Source: Caldifarciminota bacterium (lineage in GTDB: Bacteria; Hydrothermota; 32-111; QNBC01). From it: 6,941 nt of DNA. The notes below the pieces were generated by a model, which made no database searches, was not told where the DNA came from, and saw only the letters and a program-made list of their open reading frames with translations. The position numbers and the translations under genes are program-made. This document shows, piece after piece, positions 1-6,342 of this stretch; position 1 is the first letter of the stretch, and the number at the start of each line of letters is the position of its first letter. Where the stretch lies: positions 1 to 6,941 of the forward strand of contig JAGLYS010000328.1 in NCBI GenBank assembly GCA_023132105.1, in the 5' to 3' direction.

Positions 1-45
1 CGGCGGTTTTCAAGACCGCTGCCTTACCATTAGGACTAGCCCTCC
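1..45 (-). tRNA. tRNA-Ser (anticodon UGA), 3' part cut by window edge
   Basis: Read on the minus strand, the gene starts at 45 with acceptor strand GGAGGGC. A D arm follows (GTCC, a nine-base loop containing TGG, then GGC), then the anticodon stem GCGGT/ACCGC around loop CTTGAAA. Loop positions 34-36 are TGA, which reads UCN serine codons. The long variable arm expected of a serine tRNA, the T arm and the acceptor 3' strand lie beyond the left edge, so the type II fold cannot be confirmed here. The D loop is short for a serine tRNA, but the anticodon is unambiguous. The gene has its own promoter four to five bases upstream of the likely transcript start. Confidence 0.9.
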
Positions 46-55
46 AAACCTCTGC

Positions 56-84
56 AATATATCATTTAATAATCCGTATGTCAA
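56..84 (-). promoter_or_regulatory. Sigma70 promoter for tRNA-Ser
   Basis: On the minus strand there is a perfect -35 box TTGACA (84-79), a 17-base spacer, and a -10 box TATATT (61-56). TGA precedes the -10 box, giving an extended -10. The predicted start is near 49-50, only a few bases before the mature tRNA 5' end at 45, which is a normal stable-RNA arrangement. It is the best promoter in the window. It implies that the tRNA is transcribed independently of the mazG operon upstream. Confidence 0.85.
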
Positions 85-113
85 GATATTGAGAAGTAAA
101 ATAGGAATCTGCT

Positions 114-338
114 CACTATTCTCTATTTACTATTTTTCTCCCTCCCTTCTCGGCTGATGTCTAATGTCTGGCGTCTGATGTCTATTTCTCTCCATTCGTG
201 TAATTCATTTTTCTTCTCCTCCTCCCTTATCTCCTGAAGTCTGGTGTCTGAAGTCTGGTGTCTATTCCTCTTTATTTGTGAATTCGTGGTGGTTCTCTCC
301 CTTCCGTGGTTCTCTTCTTTTTCAGTGGTTATTCGTTG
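114..338. repeat. Non-coding intergenic stretch of degenerate heptad repeats and pyrimidine tracts
   Basis: This stretch lies between the mazG stop and the tRNA promoter, and I see no gene in it. On the plus strand, three heptads of the form NNCTATT (114-134) are followed by a pure pyrimidine run (133-151). Next come four heptads of the form CTRRYGT (154-181). A second copy then follows: a 21-base pyrimidine run (208-228) and four heptads alternating CTGAAGT and CTGGTGT (234-261). Each four-heptad block ends in CTATT and then a word resembling ATTCGTG (192-200 and 273-289). The two composite copies are offset by 80 bases. From 281 to 338 are further loose copies of CGTGGTTCTC and ATTCGT. No stem with a U-run that could act as a terminator is apparent. 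The function is unknown. Confidence 0.75.
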
Positions 339-1094
339 CTATCCCTCTCTCTTTAATATTCCCTTTGCCTTTTTCCAAAATTCCTCCATTTCATCAGTTG
401 TTACATCTTTAAATGTTTTCCCTTCCATTTTCAACATATCTTCCATCAAATTAAATCGTTTTATAAACTTATCATTCCCTCTTTTGAGAGCGGTTTCCGC
501 ATCAACTCCTATAAAATTCCCGAGATGTGAAGCAATAAATAAAATATCCCCTAACTCCTCTTCTCTATTCTCATCCGTATCCGCTGATCTCAGTTCATCA
601 AGCTCCTCATGCATTTTGGAGTATGCCCCTTCAATTGTTTCCCAGTCAAACCCCACTCTTTTAGCTACAATCTGAACTTTCTTTGCATATATTAAAGCTG
701 GCAAAGATTTATTTACACAATCCATTAAATGCTCTGTTTTCTTTTCACTGTTTTTAATATCGTTCCATTTTATTATAACCTCATCTACATTCCTAACCTT
801 AGTATTACCAAATACATGCGGATGTCTTCTGATTAACTTCTCATATAAGTTTTTTAAAACATCTTCCATTTTAAAATAACCTTTCTCCTCTGCAATTACT
901 ACCTGCAATAAAAATTGAAGCAAAAAATCTCCAAGTTCATCCTTTTTTGCTTCAATATCATTATTATCTATTGCATCAACAAGTTCATAAGATTCTTCAA
1001 TAATATATGGAACGAGAGATTTCTCAGTCTGTTTTTTATCCCATGGACATTCTTTCCTTAATTTTTTCACAATATCAGCTAATTCATTGAACAT
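339..1094 (-). CDS. mazG: MazG family nucleoside triphosphate pyrophosphohydrolase
   Basis: The product is a 251-residue cytosolic protein, close to the 263 residues of E. coli MazG. Members hydrolyse (d)NTPs to the monophosphate and pyrophosphate and act as house-cleaning enzymes. Both tandem MazG repeats are visible. The first has the family opening LRKECPWDKKQT (12-23), EExxE at 33-37 and ExxD at 53-56. The second has EExxE at 163-167 and ELGD at 180-183. These acidic residues bind Mg2+, so both sites look intact. The ATG overlaps the tgt stop by one base (TAATG) and has AAGGAG seven to eight bases upstream, so it is translated from the same message as tgt. It is the last gene of the operon. 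Its final codons are already GA-rich and run into the repeat region. Confidence 0.95.
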   Translation of the reverse strand: MFNELADIVKKLRKECPWDKKQTEKSLVPYIIEESYELVDAIDNNDIEAKKDELGDFLLQFLLQVVIAEEKGYFKMEDVLKNLYEKLIRRHPHVFGNTKVRNVDEVIIKWNDIKNSEKKTEHLMDCVNKSLPALIYAKKVQIVAKRVGFDWETIEGAYSKMHEELDELRSADTDENREEELGDILFIASHLGNFIGVDAETALKRGNDKFIKRFNLMEDMLKMEGKTFKDVTTDEMEEFWKKAKGILKREG

Positions 1095-2224
1095 TACTTA
1101 TCTCCTTTGAATTTATCTAAAAACTCTCTTGCAAATATACTGTATCTATCCTCTTCAATCGCTTTTCTTACCTCTTTCATAACACTCATATAGAAGTAAA
1201 TATTGTGATATGTTGCAAGATTGGCAGCAAGAATTTCTTCTACATTAAACAGATGCCTTAAATATGATCTTGAGAAATTTTGGCAAACATAGCAATCACA
1301 TTTGTCGTCGATTGGTTTCAAATCATCTTTATATCTGCCATTTTTTACAACCAATTTCCCCGAATGTGTTATAACTGTCCCATTTCTTGCAAGTCTTGTA
1401 GGCAACACACAATCGAATAGATCTACGCCTACCCCGACTGAGTAAATCACATCGTCAATATGACCAACCCCCATTAAATACCTTATTTTATCATCAGGTA
1501 AAAGATTGGATGTGTAAGAAGCAATATCTCTAATAATCGATTTAGGTTCTCCAACGGCAACACCACCAATGGCATATCCGTCAAATCCTAAATTAACGGT
1601 TTCCATGGTAGAATATTTCCTTAAATCTTCAAAGACCCCTCCTTGAATTATCCCGAATAGAAGTTGTTCTTTATTATAAGGATTTTCAATATTACAAAAA
1701 TGCTTTTGGGCTCTTTTTGCCCATTTTAGAGTTCTTTCAGTAGAGTTTTTAGTATATCCATAACTTGATGGGTAGGGTATACATTCATCAAATATCATTG
1801 CTATATCCGAACCTATCGTTCGTTCTATTTCCATTACTCTCTCAGGTGTGAATTTGTAATAACCTCCATCCGTATGAGATCTAAATACAACACCTTCTTC
1901 ATCAATACTTCTTAAATCTGCCAGGGAAAAAACCTGAAAACCACCGCTATCTGTGAGTATCAACTTATCCCAATTCATAAATTTATGTAACCCACCTGCA
2001 TTATTTAGTATATCCATTCCCGGTTTCAGGAAAAGGTGGTATGTATTGGAAACAATTATATCAACTCCTGCTTCAAGTAAATTTTTAGGACTTTGCGTTT
2101 TAACGGTACCTTGTGTTCCTACGGGCATAAAGGCCGGTGTTTTAATTTTTACACCATTTATCTTCATTTCACCAAGTCTTGCTCTGGTATTTTTATCTGT
2201 TTTTATTACATTAAAATTATTCAT
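1094..2224 (-). CDS. tgt: Queuine/preQ1 tRNA-guanine transglycosylase
   Basis: Tgt exchanges guanine-34 of GUN-anticodon tRNAs for preQ1 in bacteria, the step before QueA. The 376-residue length is normal. Visible landmarks are TDSGGFQVFSL (91-101) with the substrate-binding Asp92, FDEC with Asp146, GIIQGG with Gln194, and the recognition loop IGGVAVGE (219-226). The nucleophile region FDCVLPTR contains Asp271. The zinc site is CxCxxC (309, 311, 314) plus His340. All catalytic and zinc ligands are present. The ATG start lies 8 bases inside the queA 3' end, with GGTGA about six bases upstream. The N-terminus, with R-x-G-x-M and TPAFMPVGTQGTVK, matches the family, supporting this start. Confidence 0.97.
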   Translation of the reverse strand: MNNFNVIKTDKNTRARLGEMKINGVKIKTPAFMPVGTQGTVKTQSPKNLLEAGVDIIVSNTYHLFLKPGMDILNNAGGLHKFMNWDKLILTDSGGFQVFSLADLRSIDEEGVVFRSHTDGGYYKFTPERVMEIERTIGSDIAMIFDECIPYPSSYGYTKNSTERTLKWAKRAQKHFCNIENPYNKEQLLFGIIQGGVFEDLRKYSTMETVNLGFDGYAIGGVAVGEPKSIIRDIASYTSNLLPDDKIRYLMGVGHIDDVIYSVGVGVDLFDCVLPTRLARNGTVITHSGKLVVKNGRYKDDLKPIDDKCDCYVCQNFSRSYLRHLFNVEEILAANLATYHNIYFYMSVMKEVRKAIEEDRYSIFAREFLDKFKGDK

Positions 2225-3248
2225 GATTTATCACCATCATTGCATCCCCGTAACTAAAAAATCTATATCTGTTTTCAACTGCTTTTTTATATGAACTAAG
2301 GATTAGCTCCGTCCCCCCAAAAGCACATACTAACATAAGCAAAGTTGATTTTGGGAAATGAAAATTCGTAATTAGATTATCAATCAATTTAAAATCATAG
2401 GGGGGATATATAAAAATATCGGTTTCCCCCTCCCCTTCAATAAGCTTATTATTTACAACAGCTGATTCAAGAGCCCTGACTGTGGTAGTTCCAATAGCAA
2501 AAATTCTTCTCCCATCCTCCTTCGCCTTATTGACTATATTTGCTGTTTCCTTAAACACTTTGTAATATTCCATATGCATATTATGCTCCTCGATTAATTT
2601 AGTCTTTACCGGTCTGAATGTTCCTATCCCTACATGAAGAAGAATATTTGTAATTATAATCCCCTTTGATTCCAATTCGTTGATTAAACTATTTGTAAAA
2701 TGTAAACTCGCCGTAGGAGCTGCACATGAACCCTTGATTTTTGCAAAAACCGATTGATATCGTTCTTTGTCGATATCCTCTGATTCCCTCTTTAGATATG
2801 GTGGGATCGGTGTTTTACCATAGCTTCGAATCATGCTATATATTTCAGGCATATTCAACAATTTTATAATCCTAAGACCCTCATTATCCCTCTTTATTAT
2901 CTCAATTTCATATTCTCCGACAATAATTCTATCCCCGATTTTGGCTTTCCTTCCGGGATTAATCATTACCTCAGCTGTTATATCATCCAATATTTTACTT
3001 ATTAGAATTTCAAATTTCCCCCCGGTCATTTTTTTCTCTCCTATAATTCTTGCTGGAATCACCTTTGTTATATTAAAAACAATGACATCTCCTTTCCTGA
3101 AATAATCAATAATATTCTTGAATTTTTTCTCTTCTATTTTTTTAGTTTTGGAGTGTACAACCATAAGATTGGATTCATCTCTTCTTTCTACGGGATATTT
3201 AGCGATTAGAGACGGATCAAATGGGTAATTAAAATTGTCTGTTTTCAT
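2217..3248 (-). CDS. queA: S-adenosylmethionine:tRNA ribosyltransferase-isomerase
   Basis: QueA transfers and isomerises the ribosyl group of SAM onto preQ1-modified tRNA, giving epoxyqueuosine. The 343 residues match the usual length. Family blocks seen are the N-terminal PFDPSLIAKYPVERRDESNLMVV, VIPARIIGEKKMTGG (63-77), GKTPIPPYLKR (144-154), and YQSVFAKIKGSCAAPTASLHF (164-184). Further on are LLHVGIGTFRPVK (203-215), HNMHMEYYKV (222-231), GTTTVRALES (253-262) and the C-terminal NLITNFHFPKSTLLMLV. The ATG follows the previous stop by three bases (TAA, TGG, ATG). No convincing Shine-Dalgarno sequence precedes it, so reinitiation after the DUF2905 gene is the likely mode. The position normally reading N-[DN]-T before RVIPAR is NIT here, a mild deviation. 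Confidence 0.97.
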   Translation of the reverse strand: MKTDNFNYPFDPSLIAKYPVERRDESNLMVVHSKTKKIEEKKFKNIIDYFRKGDVIVFNITKVIPARIIGEKKMTGGKFEILISKILDDITAEVMINPGRKAKIGDRIIVGEYEIEIIKRDNEGLRIIKLLNMPEIYSMIRSYGKTPIPPYLKRESEDIDKERYQSVFAKIKGSCAAPTASLHFTNSLINELESKGIIITNILLHVGIGTFRPVKTKLIEEHNMHMEYYKVFKETANIVNKAKEDGRRIFAIGTTTVRALESAVVNNKLIEGEGETDIFIYPPYDFKLIDNLITNFHFPKSTLLMLVCAFGGTELILSSYKKAVENRYRFFSYGDAMMVINHE

Positions 3249-3251
3249 CCA

Positions 3252-3452
3252 TTATTTTAAAAATAAATTCACAATAAGCGTTAAGAGAACAGATATGATT
3301 ATTGCAGATATAATCGGAATTATTATTATAAAATTATCTTTCTTTACTATAATCTTTCCCGGTAAATGAAATTTCGGGATAAATGCAAGTACCAGACCGA
3401 TTATCAGGAAAATAATACATATTAATAATAAAAACATACCAATCTCACTCAA
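3252..3452 (-). CDS. DUF2905-like small membrane protein
   Basis: This is a 66-residue hydrophobic protein with two predicted transmembrane helices, about 5-25 and 41-64. They are joined by a short basic linker, PKFHLPGKIIVKKDNF (26-41). The LPG turn followed by a basic and N-F segment is the signature I associate with DUF2905, a family often found beside ruvB. No biochemical role is known to me. The start is TTG at 3452: its TTGA overlaps the ruvB stop by four bases, and AGGAGG sits seven bases upstream. An in-frame ATG at codon 6 has no comparable binding site and would shorten the first helix. The gene joins the recombination genes to the queuosine genes within the operon. Confidence 0.85.
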   Translation of the reverse strand: MSEIGMFLLLICIIFLIIGLVLAFIPKFHLPGKIIVKKDNFIIIIPIISAIIISVLLTLIVNLFLK

Positions 3453-4471
3453 AATAATTCCTCCTGCTTTTTAATAATATCTTTACTCAAACCAATATGC
3501 CTGTATGCAAGTTCCGTTGCTTCTCTTCCTCTTGAAGTCCTCTTTAAGAAACCTTTTATCATCAGGTACGGTTCATATACATCCTCTATTGTATCCTGCT
3601 CCTCTCCAATAGAAGCTGCAATTGTTTTTAAACCAACAGGTCCGCCATTATACTTCTTGATTATTGACATTAATATTTCTCTATCTACTTCATCAAGCCC
3701 CTCCTTATCGATTCTAAGCATCTTGAGAGCATGTTCGGAAATCCCTTTTTCAATTATCTCATTTCCCTTTATCGTAGCGTAATCTCTTACCCTTCTTAAT
3801 AATCTATTTGCAATCCTCGGTGTCCCTCTGGATCGCTCTGCTATAATTCCTAATCCTTCTTTTTGGAATTCAACCTGTAAAATATTTGCAGATCGAATTA
3901 AAATATCCATAATATTCTCTACATTATAGTAACTTATCCTTGACTCAAACCCAAATCTTGAACGCATAGGTGATGAGAGTAGACCTGTTCTTGTGGTTGC
4001 TCCGATTAATGTAAAAGGTTGGAGAGGAATTCTAACAGACTTTGCCCCGGGTCCATTATCGATCATTATATCCAGCATAAAATTCTCCATAGCAGGATAA
4101 AGATATTCTTCAACGGTTGTATTCATTCTGTGAATTTCATCAATGAACAGAATATCACCTTTTTTTAAATTTGTAAGTAATCCTGCGAGATCAGCAGGTT
4201 TATTAAGGATTGGGCCACTTGTAATTTTTATGTTAACATCAAGTTCATTTGCAATAATATATGCAAGTGTTGTTTTGCCAAGCCCCGGAGGACCAAATAG
4301 AAGTATATGATCAAGCGATTCTTTCCTTTTTATTGCCGCTTGTATAAAAACGGAAAGATTTGATTTTAATCTCTCCTGCCCGATAAAATCATTAAAGCAT
4401 TTAGGTCTTAATGCATTATCGAATTCAATCTCATCCTTGGACCTGTTAGGTGTAAATATCCGCTCTATCAT
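3449..4471 (-). CDS. ruvB: Holliday junction branch migration helicase RuvB
   Basis: RuvB is the AAA+ hexameric motor that, with RuvA, drives branch migration of Holliday junctions. The 340-residue length is typical. The sequence shows Walker A GPPGLGKTT (60-68), Walker B LFIDE (108-112) followed by IHRM, sensor 1 GATTR (157-161), and the arginine finger in SSPMRSRFG (Arg170). Sensor 2 is RGTPRIANRLLRR (215-227), and a winged-helix end has YNGGPVGLKTIAASIGEE (274-291). The ATG is one base after the ruvA stop, with AAGGAAAGG upstream partly within ruvA codons. All key residues are intact, and I see no frameshift. Confidence 0.98.
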   Translation of the reverse strand: MIERIFTPNRSKDEIEFDNALRPKCFNDFIGQERLKSNLSVFIQAAIKRKESLDHILLFGPPGLGKTTLAYIIANELDVNIKITSGPILNKPADLAGLLTNLKKGDILFIDEIHRMNTTVEEYLYPAMENFMLDIMIDNGPGAKSVRIPLQPFTLIGATTRTGLLSSPMRSRFGFESRISYYNVENIMDILIRSANILQVEFQKEGLGIIAERSRGTPRIANRLLRRVRDYATIKGNEIIEKGISEHALKMLRIDKEGLDEVDREILMSIIKKYNGGPVGLKTIAASIGEEQDTIEDVYEPYLMIKGFLKRTSRGREATELAYRHIGLSKDIIKKQEELF

Positions 4472-4472
4472 T

Positions 4473-5048
4473 TTACCTTTCCTTTAAAACCTTTCTAATT
4501 ATCTCCTCAATAGGAAGATCACTTTCCGATTTCAATATATTTGCTATTTTAATCTCAATATCATTTCGCTTAAAACCTAACTGTACCAATGCTTTACATG
4601 CATCATTGAATTTATTATCTCTAATCGGTGTAAATATCGTTTGTTTAATATTTAATTTATTCTTAAGTTCGACATAGAGACGCTCTGCTGTTCTTTTCCC
4701 AATGCCTTTAATCTTTGAAAGTTGTTCGATGTTTCCATTAGATACATTTTCCATAATCTCGTCAGGAGAAAATCCGCTTAACATCGAAAGAGCTGTCCTG
4801 GGACCTATTCCTGAAATAGATATAAGATCATCGAACATTTGTCTTTCCTTTTCATTCATAAATCCGAAAAGATCGATTTTATCCTGCCTTATCATTAACT
4901 TCGTAAGCACAGTAACTATTGAATCAATCTTCGGGAGAGATGAAGAGGTAAAAACAGATATACTTAACACATAGCCGACACCTCCCACATCAATAACACA
5001 TGATAAAGGTGCTTTATATATTAATTTTCCTGTAATTCTATCAATCAT
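4473..5048 (-). CDS. ruvA: Holliday junction DNA helicase subunit RuvA
   Basis: RuvA tetramers bind four-way junctions and load RuvB. The 191 residues divide into an OB fold (about 1-63, with IDVGGVGY at 19-26) and two helix-hairpin-helix motifs: SGIGPRTALSML at 79-90 and IKGIGKRTAERL at 113-124. A flexible linker leads to the C-terminal three-helix RuvB-binding domain (about 146-191). The acidic pin, Glu55-Asp56 in E. coli, reads Gln55-Asp56 here, so one of two charges is lost. The ATG overlaps the end of ruvC by eight bases. The Shine-Dalgarno is weak, and coupling to ruvC is likely. Confidence 0.97.
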   Translation of the reverse strand: MIDRITGKLIYKAPLSCVIDVGGVGYVLSISVFTSSSLPKIDSIVTVLTKLMIRQDKIDLFGFMNEKERQMFDDLISISGIGPRTALSMLSGFSPDEIMENVSNGNIEQLSKIKGIGKRTAERLYVELKNKLNIKQTIFTPIRDNKFNDACKALVQLGFKRNDIEIKIANILKSESDLPIEEIIRKVLKER

Positions 5049-5511
5049 AATTCATCAAACATCCAATAGCAATTGCACAAGCATCGGATATATCTAACTC
5101 CTTTTCCGGCAAAGATATATTGAGAAATTTCTCTACCATATACTTTACAGACAACTTCGATGCATTACCCTTCCCCGTTATGATTTTTTTAATTTTTCTT
5201 GGAGCAAATTCCTCAATATCCACACCGTTAATAGAAGCAGCGATAATAGCTGCCGCACGAGCTTGTCCGAGTTTTAACAAAGATTGATAATTTTTCCCTG
5301 AATAAATAGTCTCAATTGCAACCAAATCCGGAGACTGATCTTTAATCAAAGTATCTATACCTCTAAATATTTCCATTAATCTTTTTGCCGGGGATTCTTT
5401 AATGTTTGTTTTTATAAGACCGTACTCCACTACTAAAAATTTATTTTCTATCTCTTTAATAACTGCATAACCGGTTTTTCTAAAACCTGGATCTATACCT
5501 AAAGCTTTCAC
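5041..5511 (-). CDS. ruvC: Holliday junction resolvase RuvC
   Basis: RuvC is the Mg2+-dependent endonuclease that cuts Holliday junctions symmetrically. The 156 residues are slightly shorter than E. coli (173) but normal for many bacteria. The RNase H-like active site is complete: Asp7 in GIDPGF, Glu67 in VAIETIYSGKN, and Asp140 and Asp143 in DISDACAIAIG. The basic patch ITGKGNASK (111-119) follows the usual position for DNA contact. The start is GTG at 5511, overlapping the yebC stop by one base (TAGTG). The N-terminus beginning MKALGIDPG fits the family exactly, which supports GTG. There is no close Shine-Dalgarno, since the nearest GGAG is about 17 bases away. Coupling to yebC translation is probable. 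Confidence 0.97.
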   Translation of the reverse strand: MKALGIDPGFRKTGYAVIKEIENKFLVVEYGLIKTNIKESPAKRLMEIFRGIDTLIKDQSPDLVAIETIYSGKNYQSLLKLGQARAAAIIAASINGVDIEEFAPRKIKKIITGKGNASKLSVKYMVEKFLNISLPEKELDISDACAIAIGCLMNYD

Positions 5512-6266
5512 TACTTATTTAATATTTTCTCCATTATATCATCAGGAATATCAAAATTAGAATATGTATTTTGAACATCATCAAGATCATCGAGAGAATG
5601 CATTAATTTCAAAACAGATTCAGCTTGTTTCTCATTAAGTTTAACTATGGTTTGCGGTATTTTTGTTAGTTCTACAGAATCATATTTAATATTACTTTCA
5701 TCCAATGCATTTTTTACATTATAAAGATTATGAGAATCAGTAGAAATGACTATTAAATCATCCTCTTTTGTCATATCTTCTGCACCTGCCTCCAATATTA
5801 TTTCCATTAATTTATCTTCATCCTTTCCTTCCGATTCAGGTAATGTAATAATGCCTTTTGAATCGAACATCCAGTTTACAGATCCCAATGCACCGAGATT
5901 TCCATGATATTTATCAAAGACATGTCTTATCTCTGCAGTTGCTCTATTTTTATTATCCGTAACTATTTCAACAATTATCGCTACACCATGGGGACCATAT
6001 CCCTCATATGTAATTTCTTCATACGAAACTCCAGGCAATTCCCCCGTGCCTTTCTTTATAGCTCTGTCTATATTATCCGATGGCATATTTGCACTCTTTG
6101 CCGATTGAATAGCATTTCTAAGTCTTGAATTCGAATCCGGATCACCACCACCTTCTCTAGCAGCCATTGTTAGTTCTTTTATCAACTTTGTGAATACTTT
6201 TCCTCTTTTATTATCCTCTTTTGCTTTCTTATGTTTTATGGAACTCCACTTACTATGACCTGACAT
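5511..6266 (-). CDS. yebC: YebC/TACO1 family protein
   Basis: The product has 251 residues, the usual family length. It opens with the hallmark MSGHSKWSSIKHKKAKED and later shows YEGYGPHGVA (87-96), TDNKNRA (103-109) and GNLG-LGSVNWMF (122-134). The family has been described as transcriptional regulators (PmpR-like) and, more recently, as ribosome-associated factors that help translation of difficult stretches such as polyproline. Which role applies here cannot be told from sequence. The ATG is preceded by AGGAGG five bases upstream, one of the strongest binding sites in the window. This is the first gene of the operon, directly before ruvC, a widespread bacterial arrangement. Confidence 0.96.
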   Translation of the reverse strand: MSGHSKWSSIKHKKAKEDNKRGKVFTKLIKELTMAAREGGGDPDSNSRLRNAIQSAKSANMPSDNIDRAIKKGTGELPGVSYEEITYEGYGPHGVAIIVEIVTDNKNRATAEIRHVFDKYHGNLGALGSVNWMFDSKGIITLPESEGKDEDKLMEIILEAGAEDMTKEDDLIVISTDSHNLYNVKNALDESNIKYDSVELTKIPQTIVKLNEKQAESVLKLMHSLDDLDDVQNTYSNFDIPDDIMEKILNK

Positions 6267-6269
6267 TTA

Positions 6270-6295
6270 CACCTCCTGAAAATTTGGTGATTTTC
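6270..6295 (-). promoter_or_regulatory. Inverted repeat beside the yebC ribosome binding site
   Basis: In the yebC leader, GAAAAT (6295-6290) and ATTTTC (6283-6278) form a perfect six-base inverted repeat with loop CACCAA. The strong AGGAGG site follows at once (6277-6272). The loop bases CACC are complementary to GGTG (6273-6270), which overlaps the binding site. The RNA could therefore hide its own ribosome binding site through a loop contact. The stem is AU-rich and weak, so this is a candidate only. Confidence 0.35.
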
Positions 6296-6304
6296 TATAA
6301 TTTT

Positions 6305-6321
6305 AATTGATATTATCATTT
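6305..6321. promoter_or_regulatory. Palindrome over the proximal -10 box, possible operator
   Basis: The core TGATATTATCA (6308-6318) is a perfect palindrome around one central base. Adding three flanking bases on each side gives seven matches in eight arm positions. It overlaps the proximal candidate -10 box of yebC, where a repressor could act. The site is AT-rich, so chance is not excluded. It does not match the LexA consensus of E. coli (CTG-N10-CAG) or of Bacillus (GAAC-N4-GTTC). Confidence 0.3.
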
Positions 6322-6338
6322 TATCTATTGTTTTGCAA
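6310..6338 (-). promoter_or_regulatory. Proximal candidate promoter for the yebC-ruvCAB-queA-tgt-mazG operon
   Basis: On the minus strand, TTGCAA (6338-6333) is followed after exactly 17 bases by TAATAT (6315-6310), preceded by TGA as in an extended -10. The predicted start near 6302 gives a leader of about 36 bases to the yebC ATG. Each box matches the sigma70 consensus at four of six positions. Confidence 0.55.
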
Positions 6339-6342
6339 GTTG

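Noticed and set aside
154..261. CRISPR-like array
   Set aside because: The repeats are seven bases long, directly adjacent and degenerate, with no spacer-repeat alternation.
244..675. Plus-strand open frame of 143 codons, Ser/Phe/Leu-rich
   Set aside because: It lies antisense to the mazG 3' half and the repeat region, has no binding site or recognisable domain, and its composition is what antisense of a Lys/Glu-rich gene gives.
1953..2294. Plus-strand open frame over the tgt/queA junction
   Set aside because: It is antisense to two certain genes and its hydrophobic composition is a mirror of their codons.
2833..3105. Plus-strand open frame within queA
   Set aside because: It is a shadow of queA with no supporting signal.
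3249..3251. preQ1 riboswitch upstream of queA
   Set aside because: Only three bases separate queA from the previous gene, and no aptamer-like hairpin with an A-rich tail was seen there.
3435..3437. Internal ATG as start of the DUF2905-like gene
   Set aside because: The TTG five codons earlier has AGGAGG at seven bases and the typical stop-start overlap with ruvB; the ATG has no such site.
4702..4974. Plus-strand open frame within ruvA
   Set aside because: It is a shadow of ruvA with no supporting signal.
5904..6128. Plus-strand open frame within yebC
   Set aside because: It is antisense to a well-conserved gene and has no ribosome binding site or domain.
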